In this document: positions 1-8,263 of the stretch, one piece after another | Position numbering within the stretch: the stretch's first letter is position 1 | Layout of the letters: the number at the start of each line of letters is the position of its first letter | From: Candidatus Hydrogenedentota bacterium | GTDB lineage: Bacteria; Hydrogenedentota; Hydrogenedentia; Hydrogenedentales; CAILVY01 | Direction: 5' to 3' | Assembly: GCA_029565395.1 (NCBI GenBank) | Contig: JAKQOG010000279.1 | Span: 28,466 to 92,465, forward strand | Length of the DNA: 64,000 nucleotides | The notes under the pieces: model-generated | Told to the model about the DNA's origin: nothing | What the model saw: only the letters and a program-made list of their open reading frames with translations | The model's database searches: none | Made by a program: the position numbers and the translations under genes

Positions 1-958
1 GGCCGAACACTCCGGCTGGCGATAATCCCAGTATCGGCGTGCCCACAAAAGAGAATTTGTGATCCGCCGAGGAAAGCGGCATAAAACCTGTGAAACGGGC
101 ATAATCCCGCAAAAACACAGTCAAGCTGTGATCCACATGATACCGCCAACTCGAACAAAAATCCAGGGCGGAAAAATCAATTGTTTTGTACCAAAGAAAA
201 TACCAAAAAATACCGTTGACGCCCTGTGCAGCGGTCCATTTCAACAAGCGGCGCCAGTTTTTGGTATAGTTGGCTTGGAGCAGAAGGAATACAAATTGAC
301 CAGCAACCAAGGCGCCGGCGAACATATGGGTCCAGATCAGCAACATGTTGCAGACTCCGTTAATGATCCACCAAATCCGCCGCGAATTGCCGCTCGCTTG
401 AATTAATCCGTATGTCGACAACGCTGCCAGAAAAGCAATGAGGGCGTAACATCGTATCTCTTGAGAATAGTAAATATGGGATTGAGAAAAGGCCAGACAA
501 AGTCCGGCGACAGTTCCCGCCCACAGTCCGCCGCATCTAAAGCCAATTAAATACACCAGGAGAACCGTGGAGCATCCCAAAACCAGAGAAAGCATTCGAA
601 GGGAATAGGAGCTTGTTCCAAAGATGCGTGCCCAGAAATATTGAACCACATAATACAAGGGGGACATGGATGAATCCCGTTGGCGCTGATCACGGAGCAC
701 GGAGCAAAGGCGGCCGTCAGGACGGGATGTTTTCTGTTCTTCCAGAAGCATATTGCTGTTGGGAACAAGATGCGCCCTTAAAGGATTTACGCTCAATGTT
801 TCATCGCACCAGAGGGATTGCTGATCGAGACTCTGAACGCGCAGGTAAAAGGCAAAAGCGCAAACCAGTATCCCTGAAAGGGCCGAAATCAAAAACGCCG
901 TATCTGCCAACTTGTTTGCGCGAAAATGACTGGTTCTGGGGGGCGTGTATAGCGACAT
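1..958 (-). CDS. GT39/ArnT-like membrane glycosyltransferase (partial, C-terminus outside window)
   Basis: The minus strand is open without a stop from the ATG at 958 to the left edge, giving 319 codons of a multi-spanning protein. A cytosolic N-terminus of about 18 residues is followed by a first membrane segment (about 20-40). Then comes the loop motif SLWCDE with D52-E53, which matches the catalytic D-E of the first periplasmic loop in GT-C enzymes of the PMT/ArnT class. Further on are SPLYYVVQYFWARIFG and YYSQEIRCYALIAFL, the usual second and fourth blocks of this family, and several more hydrophobic segments. Known members move a sugar from a polyprenyl-phosphate carrier to a protein or lipid acceptor on the outer face of the inner membrane; the acceptor here cannot be told. 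The gene starts 5 bases after the stop of the lipoprotein gene and is probably the last visible member of the minus-strand operon. The plus-strand reading frames over this stretch are shadows. Confidence 0.8.
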   Translation of the reverse strand, partial: MSLYTPPRTSHFRANKLADTAFLISALSGILVCAFAFYLRVQSLDQQSLWCDETLSVNPLRAHLVPNSNMLLEEQKTSRPDGRLCSVLRDQRQRDSSMSPLYYVVQYFWARIFGTSSYSLRMLSLVLGCSTVLLVYLIGFRCGGLWAGTVAGLCLAFSQSHIYYSQEIRCYALIAFLAALSTYGLIQASGNSRRIWWIINGVCNMLLIWTHMFAGALVAGQFVFLLLQANYTKNWRRLLKWTAAQGVNGIFWYFLWYKTIDFSALDFCSSWRYHVDHSLTVFLRDYARFTGFMPLSSADHKFSFVGTPILGLSPAGVFG

Positions 959-963
959 AAAAC

Positions 964-1575
964 TCACGGCTTTATGGTAAGGAATTTCCCGTTCTCATCC
1001 TTGTATTTCTGGCCAGGTTTCATAGTGTGCAGGCGCGCTTCGCCAAATATCTCCTGTACCGCATCGATCGCGCCCGCCCCATAATGGTTTGCGTTGATCA
1101 AGCCTTCATAAACCGCCCAACGATCATCATTTTCGTTCTTGATCAAATAGGCCTGCCGATCCCGCTGCCGCCGTTTGGTCGACTTGTTGTATTGCTTGGA
1201 AAGATGAATATAGATCAACCCATTCGCATGTTCCACCGCAAAACCCGTATCCAGAAAATCATTCACCAACGGTGACCGAACGGCACGGGTGCGAATGGCC
1301 TGCATAATCTCCGGCGTATTGACCTTGACGCCTTCCCTATCGGCTATTTTGGGTTCCTTCTCGCCTTTCTGAACTGCTTGCTCGATTTCCCGCGCCACTA
1401 TCTGAAGGGTTTCCCGGGGATACTCAGGCTTCATCGCCGGAATCAGTTTCCCAAGCGTGCCACACCCCGCAGACGTCACAACCATAAAAACCACCACAGC
1501 CAACCGGAACAGCATACTGCAGGAAGGCCTTCCCGCCAAGGGATTCTTATGGATGGACACAATTTCTGTATTCAT
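964..1575 (-). CDS. Predicted lipoprotein, unknown function
   Basis: 203 residues. The N-terminus has a hydrophobic stretch (about 22-36) ending in VTSAGC, a plausible lipobox with C38 as the acylated residue. Some 20 residues precede the hydrophobic core, which is long for a signal peptide, so a later start (M21) is possible. The mature part is charged and has a conserved-looking block around VNTPEIMQAIRTRAVRSP followed by NGLIYIHLSKQYN; it distantly recalls the DUF1318/YdbL type of small periplasmic protein, but I cannot assign it. The gene overlaps the end of the GGDEF gene by 4 bases (ATGA), so translation is probably coupled, which ties it to the signalling/cell-wall cluster upstream. 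Confidence 0.7.
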   Translation of the reverse strand: MNTEIVSIHKNPLAGRPSCSMLFRLAVVVFMVVTSAGCGTLGKLIPAMKPEYPRETLQIVAREIEQAVQKGEKEPKIADREGVKVNTPEIMQAIRTRAVRSPLVNDFLDTGFAVEHANGLIYIHLSKQYNKSTKRRQRDRQAYLIKNENDDRWAVYEGLINANHYGAGAIDAVQEIFGEARLHTMKPGQKYKDENGKFLTIKP

Positions 1576-3221
1576 TGGTTGGTTTCCCGTGGTTCCGGAC
1601 CGATAACCCTGTTTTTACCTGTCCGCTTTGCTTTATAGAGTGCCTGGTCCGCGGCGCGCAACAAGTCCTCGCACACCAGCATCTCGTCAAAATCCAGCAG
1701 GGCCACGCCCACGCTGATGGTCACGTGAATCCCTTCCGGAAGGCCCTTTATTTGCGCCGATTCCACCATGGCACGGATGCGTTCCGCCTGAATCATGGCT
1801 CCATCAAGACCCGTCTGCGGCATAATCACAATGAATTCTTCCCCTCCATACCGGGCACATATATCTGTTTTACGAATGCACGTAACCGTATGATCCGCGA
1901 TTTCCTTCAGGATCTCATCCCCCAACAGATGACCATACGTGTCATTGAATTTCTTAAAATTATCGATGTCAAACATGAGACAGGATAATGGCAGGCGATA
2001 CCGCAACGCACGCTCCAGTTCCTGTTCCAGGCGATCCCGGAAATGCCGGTGGTTGAAGAGCCCCGTAAGGCCATCCGTGATCGCAAGCCGTTCCAAATTC
2101 TCATTCGCAACCTGAATCGTTTCGAATAGTTGGGCGCGTTCAAGTGCATTTGCGGCCGCTTCCGTGACGATTTCAAAAAAGCTAATCTCCCGCATCGCAA
2201 AGCCGAATTTGCTTCGCGAAGCACGAAGAAACAACGAGCCGACGTTGTCATCAAACAACACGATCGGTATGACTAATATGGCATTTACGTTTGCTTTCTG
2301 AAGGACATTCGCTATATCCGCGGTAAGTGGATCCGTACGCACATCATTGATGACCACTTTATCCCGGGTTAAAAGGCTTTTCTGCAACTCAGGATACTTC
2401 GAAAGTTCGATCTTCCGATCCGTTATGCTGGCATCCTCATGTGACGCCAACACCAAGCCGTTTTTCGCCCCCCCCCAAATCCGCACCACCGAACAACGAT
2501 CACTGCTGACGACCCGCGCGATTTGTTCCACAAAAACATACAAAATATCATGCGCACGCCGCTTCGTGGAAATGGCCTTCAATATATTCAACACGGAAAA
2601 CAGATCATTCTTGTCCATCGTAATGTCTTCCTGGCGATTGGCCAGGGCATTGGCATGCAACGTCATCAGCCGCATCGTGAGGTCGTATACCTGGGCCGAA
2701 CCTTCATCGGGCGCCGCCATACCTGCGAGAAGCGCCCGTCCTTCCTTTTCCAGCAAGGCTTCAATGGCATGCCCCACATACAACCGTTGCACCGTCCACC
2801 CCCCGGCAAACGGCGCGTCATCATCGTGCGCATCACTTGTCAGCGAGCCCAAAACCGCAACACTGAGCGCGGAGCTGATCAAAACAAATACATGGTCATT
2901 CGGCTGGCAGATGTCGTTATAGGGAATCACATGGACGTTGTCTTGTTGAAGCCAAGCCACGGGTGCTTCTCCAAAAACGAGAACACGCGCGGCATGACGC
3001 CGAAGCTCGTCTATCAGATGAAGCTGTTTGGCCGTGTGACTGTCCACCACCATGACAAGATCCGCCCCTCCATGACGTCCCACGGACATACCCGCTTCGT
3101 AAGCAAGTTTGATATGAACGGAATGATCATAGTATGGGACGATAATGCTTCCTGAAGGATAGGCCGCATAGGGAACTTTTTCAATCCGTTCGAGCAAGGT
3201 CGCTGTTTTTATCATACTCAC
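1572..3221 (-). CDS. GAF-GGDEF diguanylate cyclase
   Basis: 549 residues, no obvious membrane segment, so probably cytosolic. The N-terminal ~150 residues are a sensor-like alpha/beta region that I cannot name securely (a DICT-type domain is possible). Residues about 205-365 look like a GAF domain. The C-terminal ~175 residues are a GGDEF domain with GGEEF at 459-463 and, five residues before it, RKTD, which is the RxxD inhibitory site; both suggest an active, product-inhibited enzyme that makes cyclic di-GMP from two GTP. It lies between an L,D-transpeptidase gene (47 bases upstream) and a lipoprotein gene (4-base overlap), so the signal may bear on the envelope. A run of nine G on the coding strand (plus coordinates 2468-2476) lies inside the GAF region. 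Confidence 0.92.
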   Translation of the reverse strand: MSMIKTATLLERIEKVPYAAYPSGSIIVPYYDHSVHIKLAYEAGMSVGRHGGADLVMVVDSHTAKQLHLIDELRRHAARVLVFGEAPVAWLQQDNVHVIPYNDICQPNDHVFVLISSALSVAVLGSLTSDAHDDDAPFAGGWTVQRLYVGHAIEALLEKEGRALLAGMAAPDEGSAQVYDLTMRLMTLHANALANRQEDITMDKNDLFSVLNILKAISTKRRAHDILYVFVEQIARVVSSDRCSVVRIWGGAKNGLVLASHEDASITDRKIELSKYPELQKSLLTRDKVVINDVRTDPLTADIANVLQKANVNAILVIPIVLFDDNVGSLFLRASRSKFGFAMREISFFEIVTEAAANALERAQLFETIQVANENLERLAITDGLTGLFNHRHFRDRLEQELERALRYRLPLSCLMFDIDNFKKFNDTYGHLLGDEILKEIADHTVTCIRKTDICARYGGEEFIVIMPQTGLDGAMIQAERIRAMVESAQIKGLPEGIHVTISVGVALLDFDEMLVCEDLLRAADQALYKAKRTGKNRVIGPEPRETNQ

Positions 3222-3268
3222 AGGCGATATTCCTATTTTGCATAGTTGGGGGAACTCCCCGCCATAGT

Positions 3269-4504
3269 CTAGGAAGCTATATTCACGGGATCCATTCTTT
3301 CAACAATTTCAACTGGGGTGGACCGCACCACCAAATCATATAATTCTTCAACATCCTCTTTCAGCATTCGAGGACAGCCATGCGATTTGTATTGACCGAT
3401 GGTCTCCGGAGCAATTGTCCCATGGATCCCCAGATCCCCGGGCAATCCCGCATCAGACGGAGTTAACGGCATCCAGCGCGTTCCCAACTCATTAGCAGGA
3501 TCGCCTGCTGGCACCGGGCCGGCGCCGGGCTTAAACCAAGTAGGATCTTTTTGCTTGTTGCCGATTGTATATTTTCCCAGCGCGGTTTCATGACCCGGCA
3601 TCCCTAATCCGACATGGTAACGCTTGAAAATGCCGTCTTTATCAAGAAGAAACAAACGACACGTAGATCGTTCGATAATTATTCGGAAATCTTTGGGCGT
3701 ATATTTGATTTGCTGGCCAATCCGCAACTGGGTGTTCTCATTTACACCATTTGCCCGGGTCAACAAGCCCTGCGTAGTATTCAATTTTATGCCAATATTC
3801 GTGAGGTTATCCCCTTTTTCAATCGTGTAATATTTGCTCTCTACGGTCTCCGCCGGCGAAAAAATAAGCCGCACATTCAGGTTGCCCACTGCATTCAAGG
3901 CCTCATTCCATGCCGGGCTGCCCCATTCCGCGTCATTGAGTGCTTCTCGGAACAGCTTTCGGGCCTCCAGTAAATTCTTCGTGCGCAATGCGTTGCGCGC
4001 CATGCCGGACGTGGCGGACGCCCGGAATTCTGGCGGCGCCGTCTCACGAATGACCTCATAGAGGGCCACAGCGGCTTCCGTTTGACCGGATGCCTCCAGC
4101 GCGTTGGCATATAGCGTGGCCGCCACGGGATAATCCGGACTAGACGGGTACTCAATCACAGCACGCTTTAATGACGCAAGCATTTCTGCTGAACGCCCGG
4201 CCACACGGTCGATTGCAGCCTGTAACAACAGCGCCCTTGGAAGAAGGATGGGATCCTTGCCCCGGAGGAGCACTGTCGACAGGGTCTCTTGCGCCCCATC
4301 GAGGTCCCCAGCAGCATACAATGCATGCGCCTTTTCATATTGCTCCAAGGCCGCCTCCTGGGAATAACCGCCCAAGCAGGAACGAAGCCCCTGAAGAGCC
4401 AAAAACAAAACCAGTATGGCCCCCAAAACGACGACAAGTGCCACCACAATTCTAACAATTGAGGTGTTCTCTTTTCGTTTTGTAAAAAAATACCGCTTGG
4501 CCAT
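3269..4504 (-). CDS. L,D-transpeptidase with TPR-like and LysM domains
   Basis: 411 residues. A membrane anchor lies at about 18-40, then a helical TPR-like region (about 50-215), a LysM domain (about 222-268, YYTIEKGDNL...IGQQIKYTP) and a C-terminal YkuD domain. The catalytic signature is present as HGT followed 12 residues later by SHGCPRM: the Cys nucleophile and its paired His and Arg are all there, but the residue after the Cys is Pro where Ile, Val or Leu is usual. YkuD enzymes form 3-3 peptidoglycan cross-links or attach proteins to peptidoglycan from the periplasmic side; LysM binds the glycan. It starts 3 bases after the kinase stop, so they are almost certainly co-transcribed, which makes it a candidate substrate or output of that kinase. 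Confidence 0.92.
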   Translation of the reverse strand: MAKRYFFTKRKENTSIVRIVVALVVVLGAILVLFLALQGLRSCLGGYSQEAALEQYEKAHALYAAGDLDGAQETLSTVLLRGKDPILLPRALLLQAAIDRVAGRSAEMLASLKRAVIEYPSSPDYPVAATLYANALEASGQTEAAVALYEVIRETAPPEFRASATSGMARNALRTKNLLEARKLFREALNDAEWGSPAWNEALNAVGNLNVRLIFSPAETVESKYYTIEKGDNLTNIGIKLNTTQGLLTRANGVNENTQLRIGQQIKYTPKDFRIIIERSTCRLFLLDKDGIFKRYHVGLGMPGHETALGKYTIGNKQKDPTWFKPGAGPVPAGDPANELGTRWMPLTPSDAGLPGDLGIHGTIAPETIGQYKSHGCPRMLKEDVEELYDLVVRSTPVEIVERMDPVNIAS

Positions 4505-4507
4505 CGG

Positions 4508-5455
4508 CTATATCCTGGACTCTGCCACCCGGGACAAGTCTAACAACAATTCCGTAACGGACTGATATCGGGAATCGATTTTACGGCGCAGGGCTTTCAA
4601 TATGATTTTGTCCAGTTTGGAGGGGATATCACTGTTATACTTGGAAGGTGGTTCAAATTTGTAGTTCGGATCCATGATTTGACGCTGAATCAAACGGGTA
4701 TCGGAAGCATTGCACGGATGACGGCCTGTGAACAATTCATACATCGTAATTCCAAAGGAAAAAATATCCGAACGGGCGTCAAGCGATTTTTTCTGCAACT
4801 GCTCCGGAGACATATACAACCGGGTACCGCCGCTTTCCCGCATCCAGCGGGTTCGCCAACTCGTATTTGATTTGGAAAGCCCAAAATCCACAATTTTCAC
4901 CTGTGTGCCATCCCGCGAAAATAAAAAGTTCCCCGGCTTGATGTCACGGTGGACAATCCCGTGCTGATGCAGGAAATCCAGGCCGTGGGAGAGTTTCGTG
5001 CAAATATCCGACATCTGTTTCATCGTAAGGTCACGGTCAACAATGTGCTTTTTGAGATTGTGCCCGTCAATGTATTCCATTAAAAGGCAACGCCGCTGAT
5101 GCCCATGACGATCCTCCTGGACCACGATTTCTTTGTGCATCTTGATGATATTCGGGTGGTTCAGCGATGCCGCAATCAGGATTTCACGGCCCAGGTAGTC
5201 GCGTTTCCTGCGCCGTTTGTCCATGTCATACCGGCGATCCAGCACCTTGATGGCAATAGTCATATCCCGGCTTCGGTCAATGGCTTTATACACGGTGCCC
5301 ATCCCCCCGGAACCAATAGGCGCTACAATCTCATACGGACCTACATGCGATAGCTCGAATTGGGATTCCTCATCCAGCCCTTCAAGACTTTCTGGTCCAG
5401 ACGCATTGGCATTGGCTTTATTCTTGCCAAAGCGCAACCATCGCGTTATTTCCAT
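4508..5455 (-). CDS. Hanks-type serine/threonine protein kinase
   Basis: 315 residues. After about 40 polar residues the kinase domain starts with the Gly loop IGSGGMGTVYKA (47-58), catalytic lysine in AIKVLD (K70), catalytic loop HRDIKPGNFL, the DFGLSK metal site and SPEQL in the activation segment, so all catalytic residues are present. There is no C-terminal membrane segment or PASTA/extracellular domain, so this is a short soluble kinase, unlike PknB-type receptors. It sits between a MoxR ATPase gene (75 bases upstream) and an L,D-transpeptidase gene (3 bases downstream) on the same strand; a role in controlling envelope enzymes is an inference from that order. Confidence 0.95.
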   Translation of the reverse strand: MEITRWLRFGKNKANANASGPESLEGLDEESQFELSHVGPYEIVAPIGSGGMGTVYKAIDRSRDMTIAIKVLDRRYDMDKRRRKRDYLGREILIAASLNHPNIIKMHKEIVVQEDRHGHQRRCLLMEYIDGHNLKKHIVDRDLTMKQMSDICTKLSHGLDFLHQHGIVHRDIKPGNFLFSRDGTQVKIVDFGLSKSNTSWRTRWMRESGGTRLYMSPEQLQKKSLDARSDIFSFGITMYELFTGRHPCNASDTRLIQRQIMDPNYKFEPPSKYNSDIPSKLDKIILKALRRKIDSRYQSVTELLLDLSRVAESRI

Positions 5456-5530
5456 ACGTTTCTTCCAAACTTTTTTTCTATACCCAATCTTAGGGTATCG
5501 AATGCACTAAATCAATTACCCCAGTATTGT

Positions 5531-6490
5531 TTACGCCGGTTTCCAGTTCGTGCCGCCCGCCGGCACGGCTACCTCTTTAAGTATATCATGCATTACGCTT
5601 TGAGTTGTAACCCGGCGCAACCGGCTCTCCGGATTAAGGATGAGACGGTGTTCCAGGACCACCGGCGCAAGTATCTTGATATCATCCGGTATGACAAACC
5701 CACGGCCTTGCAGCGCCGCATAGCCTTGCGCCGCACGAAACAGCATGATGGACGCCCGAGGGCTTGCCCCCAGCGAAAGATGCGTGGAATCCCGCGTGCG
5801 GGCAATTATCCGCAGCAAATAATCCCGGACTTTCTCATGTACAAAAATCTCGCGCACGGAAAGTTGCATCCTGAGAATGGTTTCAGTATCCGTTACAGGC
5901 TCTATCTTTTCAATAGGATGCGAAGTCCGGGTCTTCTCCAGAATATCCAGTTCTGCGATGAGATTTGGATAGCCAACAGACAGGCGCATCATAAACCGGT
6001 CCAGTTGCGCCTCCGGCAACGGAAACGTCCCTTCATGCTCCACCGGATTCTGCGTGGCGAACACCGTGAACGGCGGTTTGAGTTTATAGGTTTTACCATC
6101 CGCCGACACCTGGCCTTCCGCCATCGCTTCAAGAAGCGCCGATTGCGTCCGGGGAGTGGCCCGGTTAATTTCATCCGCCAGTAACACTTGTGTAAATATG
6201 GGCCCGTGCCGGAATTCAAATTCCTGGGTCTTTTGATTGTAGATGGAAACGCCCGTCACATCGGTCGGCAGTAAATCCGGCGTACACTGGATGCGGCAAA
6301 ACGTGCACCCGCTGGAAATCGCCAGCGCCCGCACCAGCATGGTCTTGGCCACTCCGGGTACATCTTCCAGAAGAACGTGACCGCCCGATAGGTAGGCCGC
6401 CAAGGCCGCCCGGACCACATGCGGTTTGTCCAGAATTACCGTCTCCACATTACGGAGCAAGTCTTTCACGGTCTGTCGAAAATCGGCCAC
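5531..6490 (-). CDS. MoxR-family AAA+ ATPase
   Basis: 319 residues, the family's usual length. Walker A is EDVPGVAKT (42-50), in the form typical of MoxR, with Ala in place of the second Gly. Walker B is LLADEINRA, followed by the sensor region FATQNPVEHEGTFPLPEAQ, which is diagnostic for MoxR. MoxR ATPases act as chaperone-like activators, usually encoded next to DUF58 and von Willebrand (VWA) proteins. No such partners are visible; instead the gene heads a run with a Ser/Thr kinase and an L,D-transpeptidase. It appears to be the first gene of the minus-strand operon, since a divergent gene begins upstream. Confidence 0.94.
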   Translation of the reverse strand: MADFRQTVKDLLRNVETVILDKPHVVRAALAAYLSGGHVLLEDVPGVAKTMLVRALAISSGCTFCRIQCTPDLLPTDVTGVSIYNQKTQEFEFRHGPIFTQVLLADEINRATPRTQSALLEAMAEGQVSADGKTYKLKPPFTVFATQNPVEHEGTFPLPEAQLDRFMMRLSVGYPNLIAELDILEKTRTSHPIEKIEPVTDTETILRMQLSVREIFVHEKVRDYLLRIIARTRDSTHLSLGASPRASIMLFRAAQGYAALQGRGFVIPDDIKILAPVVLEHRLILNPESRLRRVTTQSVMHDILKEVAVPAGGTNWKPA

Positions 6491-6633
6491 ACACTATTCC
6501 TTACGTTTAATAATTTTTTCGAGCATTATCATACCGTTCAAACAGTTAAGAGGCAAATGCAGCCATCGTCATAGTTGCTTGACCTTTTAAAAGGGGAAAG
6601 AAAATCAAAACCTACTGAAAAATTACACAGTCT

Positions 6634-6663
6634 TTGACCATCCGTGCCTTGTAAGTATATAAT
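6634..6663 (+). promoter_or_regulatory. Sigma-70-type promoter of the response-regulator gene
   Basis: TTGACC at 6634-6639 and a perfect TATAAT at 6658-6663 with an 18-base spacer, about 87 bases before the start codon at 6751. Seen directly; use as a promoter is inference from the match. Confidence 0.65.
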
Positions 6664-6750
6664 AATAAAGTTTTTACTTTGGGAAAACGCAACAGCGTAT
6701 TCGTTTCCTGGAAATGGTGAAAAGTGTACAAACAATCAAGGGGATAGTGC

Positions 6751-7686
6751 ATGAGCAAGATTTTGTTGGTGGACGATGATGTCGACCTGGCTGAATTGAT
6801 TAAAACAAAACTGACGGCGGAAGGACATCACACCTATGTGATCAATACCGGTGAAGGGGCTTTTGAATACGCCAAACAGGTCAAACCGGACATATGTATT
6901 CTCGATATCATGCTGCCGGGGGTTACGGGATATCAGATTTGCCGCCGGCTACGAAAAGATCCGGAGCTTTATCGCATCGCCATTTTGATTCTCACCGCCC
7001 TTGGCGAAGAACCGGAAATTCTACATGGACTGGAACAGGGCGCGGACGATTATCTGGTCAAGCCATTCAAACTCGACAGGCTAATGGATAAAATCGCCTC
7101 CTTGAATGCCTTACTGCAGGCCGTGGAAACGAAAAATCGCGTCACCAGCCTGCCGGGCACGGAAGCCATCAAGCGCGAGATCAATCACCAATTGGCACGG
7201 GGAAATGCCATTGCCGCCGTCTATGTCGATATGGTGGGATTTAAACCGTTTTGTGCCGCCCGTGGTCCCGATGGACAGCAAAAAGGCCTGGAATTCATGG
7301 CCAAGCTATTGATCAGCATCACCCGCGACATGGGCATCTATGAATGTTTTGTTGCGCATATGGGTGGCGAGCACTTTGTCGTACTACTGCAATTGGAGGA
7401 CGCCGAACGCTTCACCTCAAGTTTGGCGAATCTCTTCGATCAACGCGTGCGCGAACTTTATACGCCACAGGAAGTGGAAAAAGGCTATCTTGTGGCCACG
7501 GACCGGACCGGCAAGGAGATCCATTGCCCGATCATGGCGCTCTCCATCGGCGTAGCCCATACACAATACCGCCAATTCAAAAGCGCCAAAAAAATGTTTG
7601 AAGTGCTGGCTCAGGTCCGGCAAAAGGCACAACCCACCTCGGCCCGCAGCGTGATCTTCGTAGATCGGAGACACACTGACAGATAG
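6751..7686 (+). CDS. Response regulator with degenerate GGDEF domain
   Basis: 311 residues. Receiver domain at 1-120 with acidic pocket D8-D10, phospho-acceptor D52 (LDIMLPG), T82 and K104 (VKPF), so it should be phosphorylatable. The second half (about 130-300) keeps the GGDEF fold pattern (YVDMVGFKPF at 158-167, SIGVAHT near the end). However, the active-site loop reads GGEHF (205-209) instead of GGDEF/GGEEF, and the usual ND of the FKxxND block is missing. It is therefore probably not a cyclase; such domains can bind GTP or cyclic di-GMP, or act as partner domains. No histidine kinase gene is adjacent. It is transcribed away from the MoxR operon. Confidence 0.88.
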   Translation: MSKILLVDDDVDLAELIKTKLTAEGHHTYVINTGEGAFEYAKQVKPDICILDIMLPGVTGYQICRRLRKDPELYRIAILILTALGEEPEILHGLEQGADDYLVKPFKLDRLMDKIASLNALLQAVETKNRVTSLPGTEAIKREINHQLARGNAIAAVYVDMVGFKPFCAARGPDGQQKGLEFMAKLLISITRDMGIYECFVAHMGGEHFVVLLQLEDAERFTSSLANLFDQRVRELYTPQEVEKGYLVATDRTGKEIHCPIMALSIGVAHTQYRQFKSAKKMFEVLAQVRQKAQPTSARSVIFVDRRHTDR

Positions 7687-7706
7687 GCATTAGCCTAACG
7701 GCTAAA

Positions 7707-7748
7707 AGTCTGTAGTCTGTAGTCTGTAGTCTGTAGTCTGTAGTCTGT
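7707..7748 (+). repeat. Six tandem copies of AGTCTGT, left array around S23 gene
   Basis: Six perfect head-to-tail copies of the 7-mer AGTCTGT, followed by AG and a short T-run. The reverse complement of the same 7-mer forms the array at 8226-8255, so the two arrays face each other across the four-helix-bundle gene and could pair in RNA or single-stranded DNA. Just before the array is a small hairpin, TTAGCC-TAAC-GGCTAA (7690-7705). Confidence 0.95.
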
Positions 7749-7837
7749 AGTTTTTATGAAATTTGTAGTTATTAAGTAAAAAGAAGTGAACCATAAGTGG
7801 CTGATTGAAGGTGCATGAGATTAATGGGGTGAAGAAC

Positions 7838-8194
7838 ATGAGAGATCATACGAAGTTACGGGCGTTTGAGTTGGCAGATGAACTTGTTTTGGAGATTTAT
7901 ACAGCTACAAAAGCTTTCCCGAAGGAGGAAATGTTTGGGCTTACTTCGCAATTGCGGCGTGCAGCATTATCCATTGCATCGAATATTGTGGAGGGTTGTG
8001 CAAGAACCTCTAGCGCGGATTTCTTGCATTTTTTGGACATGGCCTACGGCTCCGCACGCGAAGTGGAATATCAAGTCTCGGTCGCCTATCGACTTGGATA
8101 TTTTTATGTCGAAATGTACAAGACTCTCAAATCCAAATGCGAAGAAACGGGAAAAGTACTCAATGGACTCATCCGCTCGCTACGCACGAAATAA
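7838..8194 (+). CDS. Four-helix-bundle protein (S23 / 23S rRNA intervening-sequence family)
   Basis: 118 residues from the ATG at 7838; an upstream TTG at 7805 in frame is less likely. The sequence has the family hallmarks in order: LRAFELADELV, FPKEEMFGLTSQLRRAALS, SIASNIVEGCAR and FLHFLDMAYGSAREVEYQ, ending with a last amphipathic helix. Members of this family are encoded inside 23S rRNA intervening sequences or stand alone, and relatives serve as accessory proteins (Avd) in diversity-generating retroelements; the function of the free-standing ones is not known. Here no rRNA or reverse transcriptase is nearby. The gene is enclosed by inverted arrays of a 7-bp repeat, which suggests a small mobile or amplified unit. 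Confidence 0.92.
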   Translation: MRDHTKLRAFELADELVLEIYTATKAFPKEEMFGLTSQLRRAALSIASNIVEGCARTSSADFLHFLDMAYGSAREVEYQVSVAYRLGYFYVEMYKTLKSKCEETGKVLNGLIRSLRTK

Positions 8195-8225
8195 TAGGTT
8201 TTTTTTCACAAACTGCCTTTTCTTT

Positions 8226-8255
8226 CTACAGACTACAGACTACAGACTACAGACT
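8226..8255 (+). repeat. Four tandem copies of CTACAGA, right array around S23 gene
   Basis: Four copies of CTACAGA plus CT. This is the reverse complement (rotated) of the 7-mer repeated at 7707-7748. It is followed at once by a T-run (TTTTTT), so a transcript through both arrays could end in a long stem followed by U residues. Confidence 0.95.
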
Positions 8256-8263
8256 TTTTTCTT

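Noticed and set aside
59..960. Plus-strand and short minus-strand open frames at the left end
   Set aside because: They overlap the continuous GT39-like frame on the minus strand that leaves the window and carries the family motifs.
7838..8194. rRNA intervening sequence or diversity-generating retroelement
   Set aside because: No 23S rRNA, reverse transcriptase or template/variable repeat pair is near the four-helix-bundle gene.
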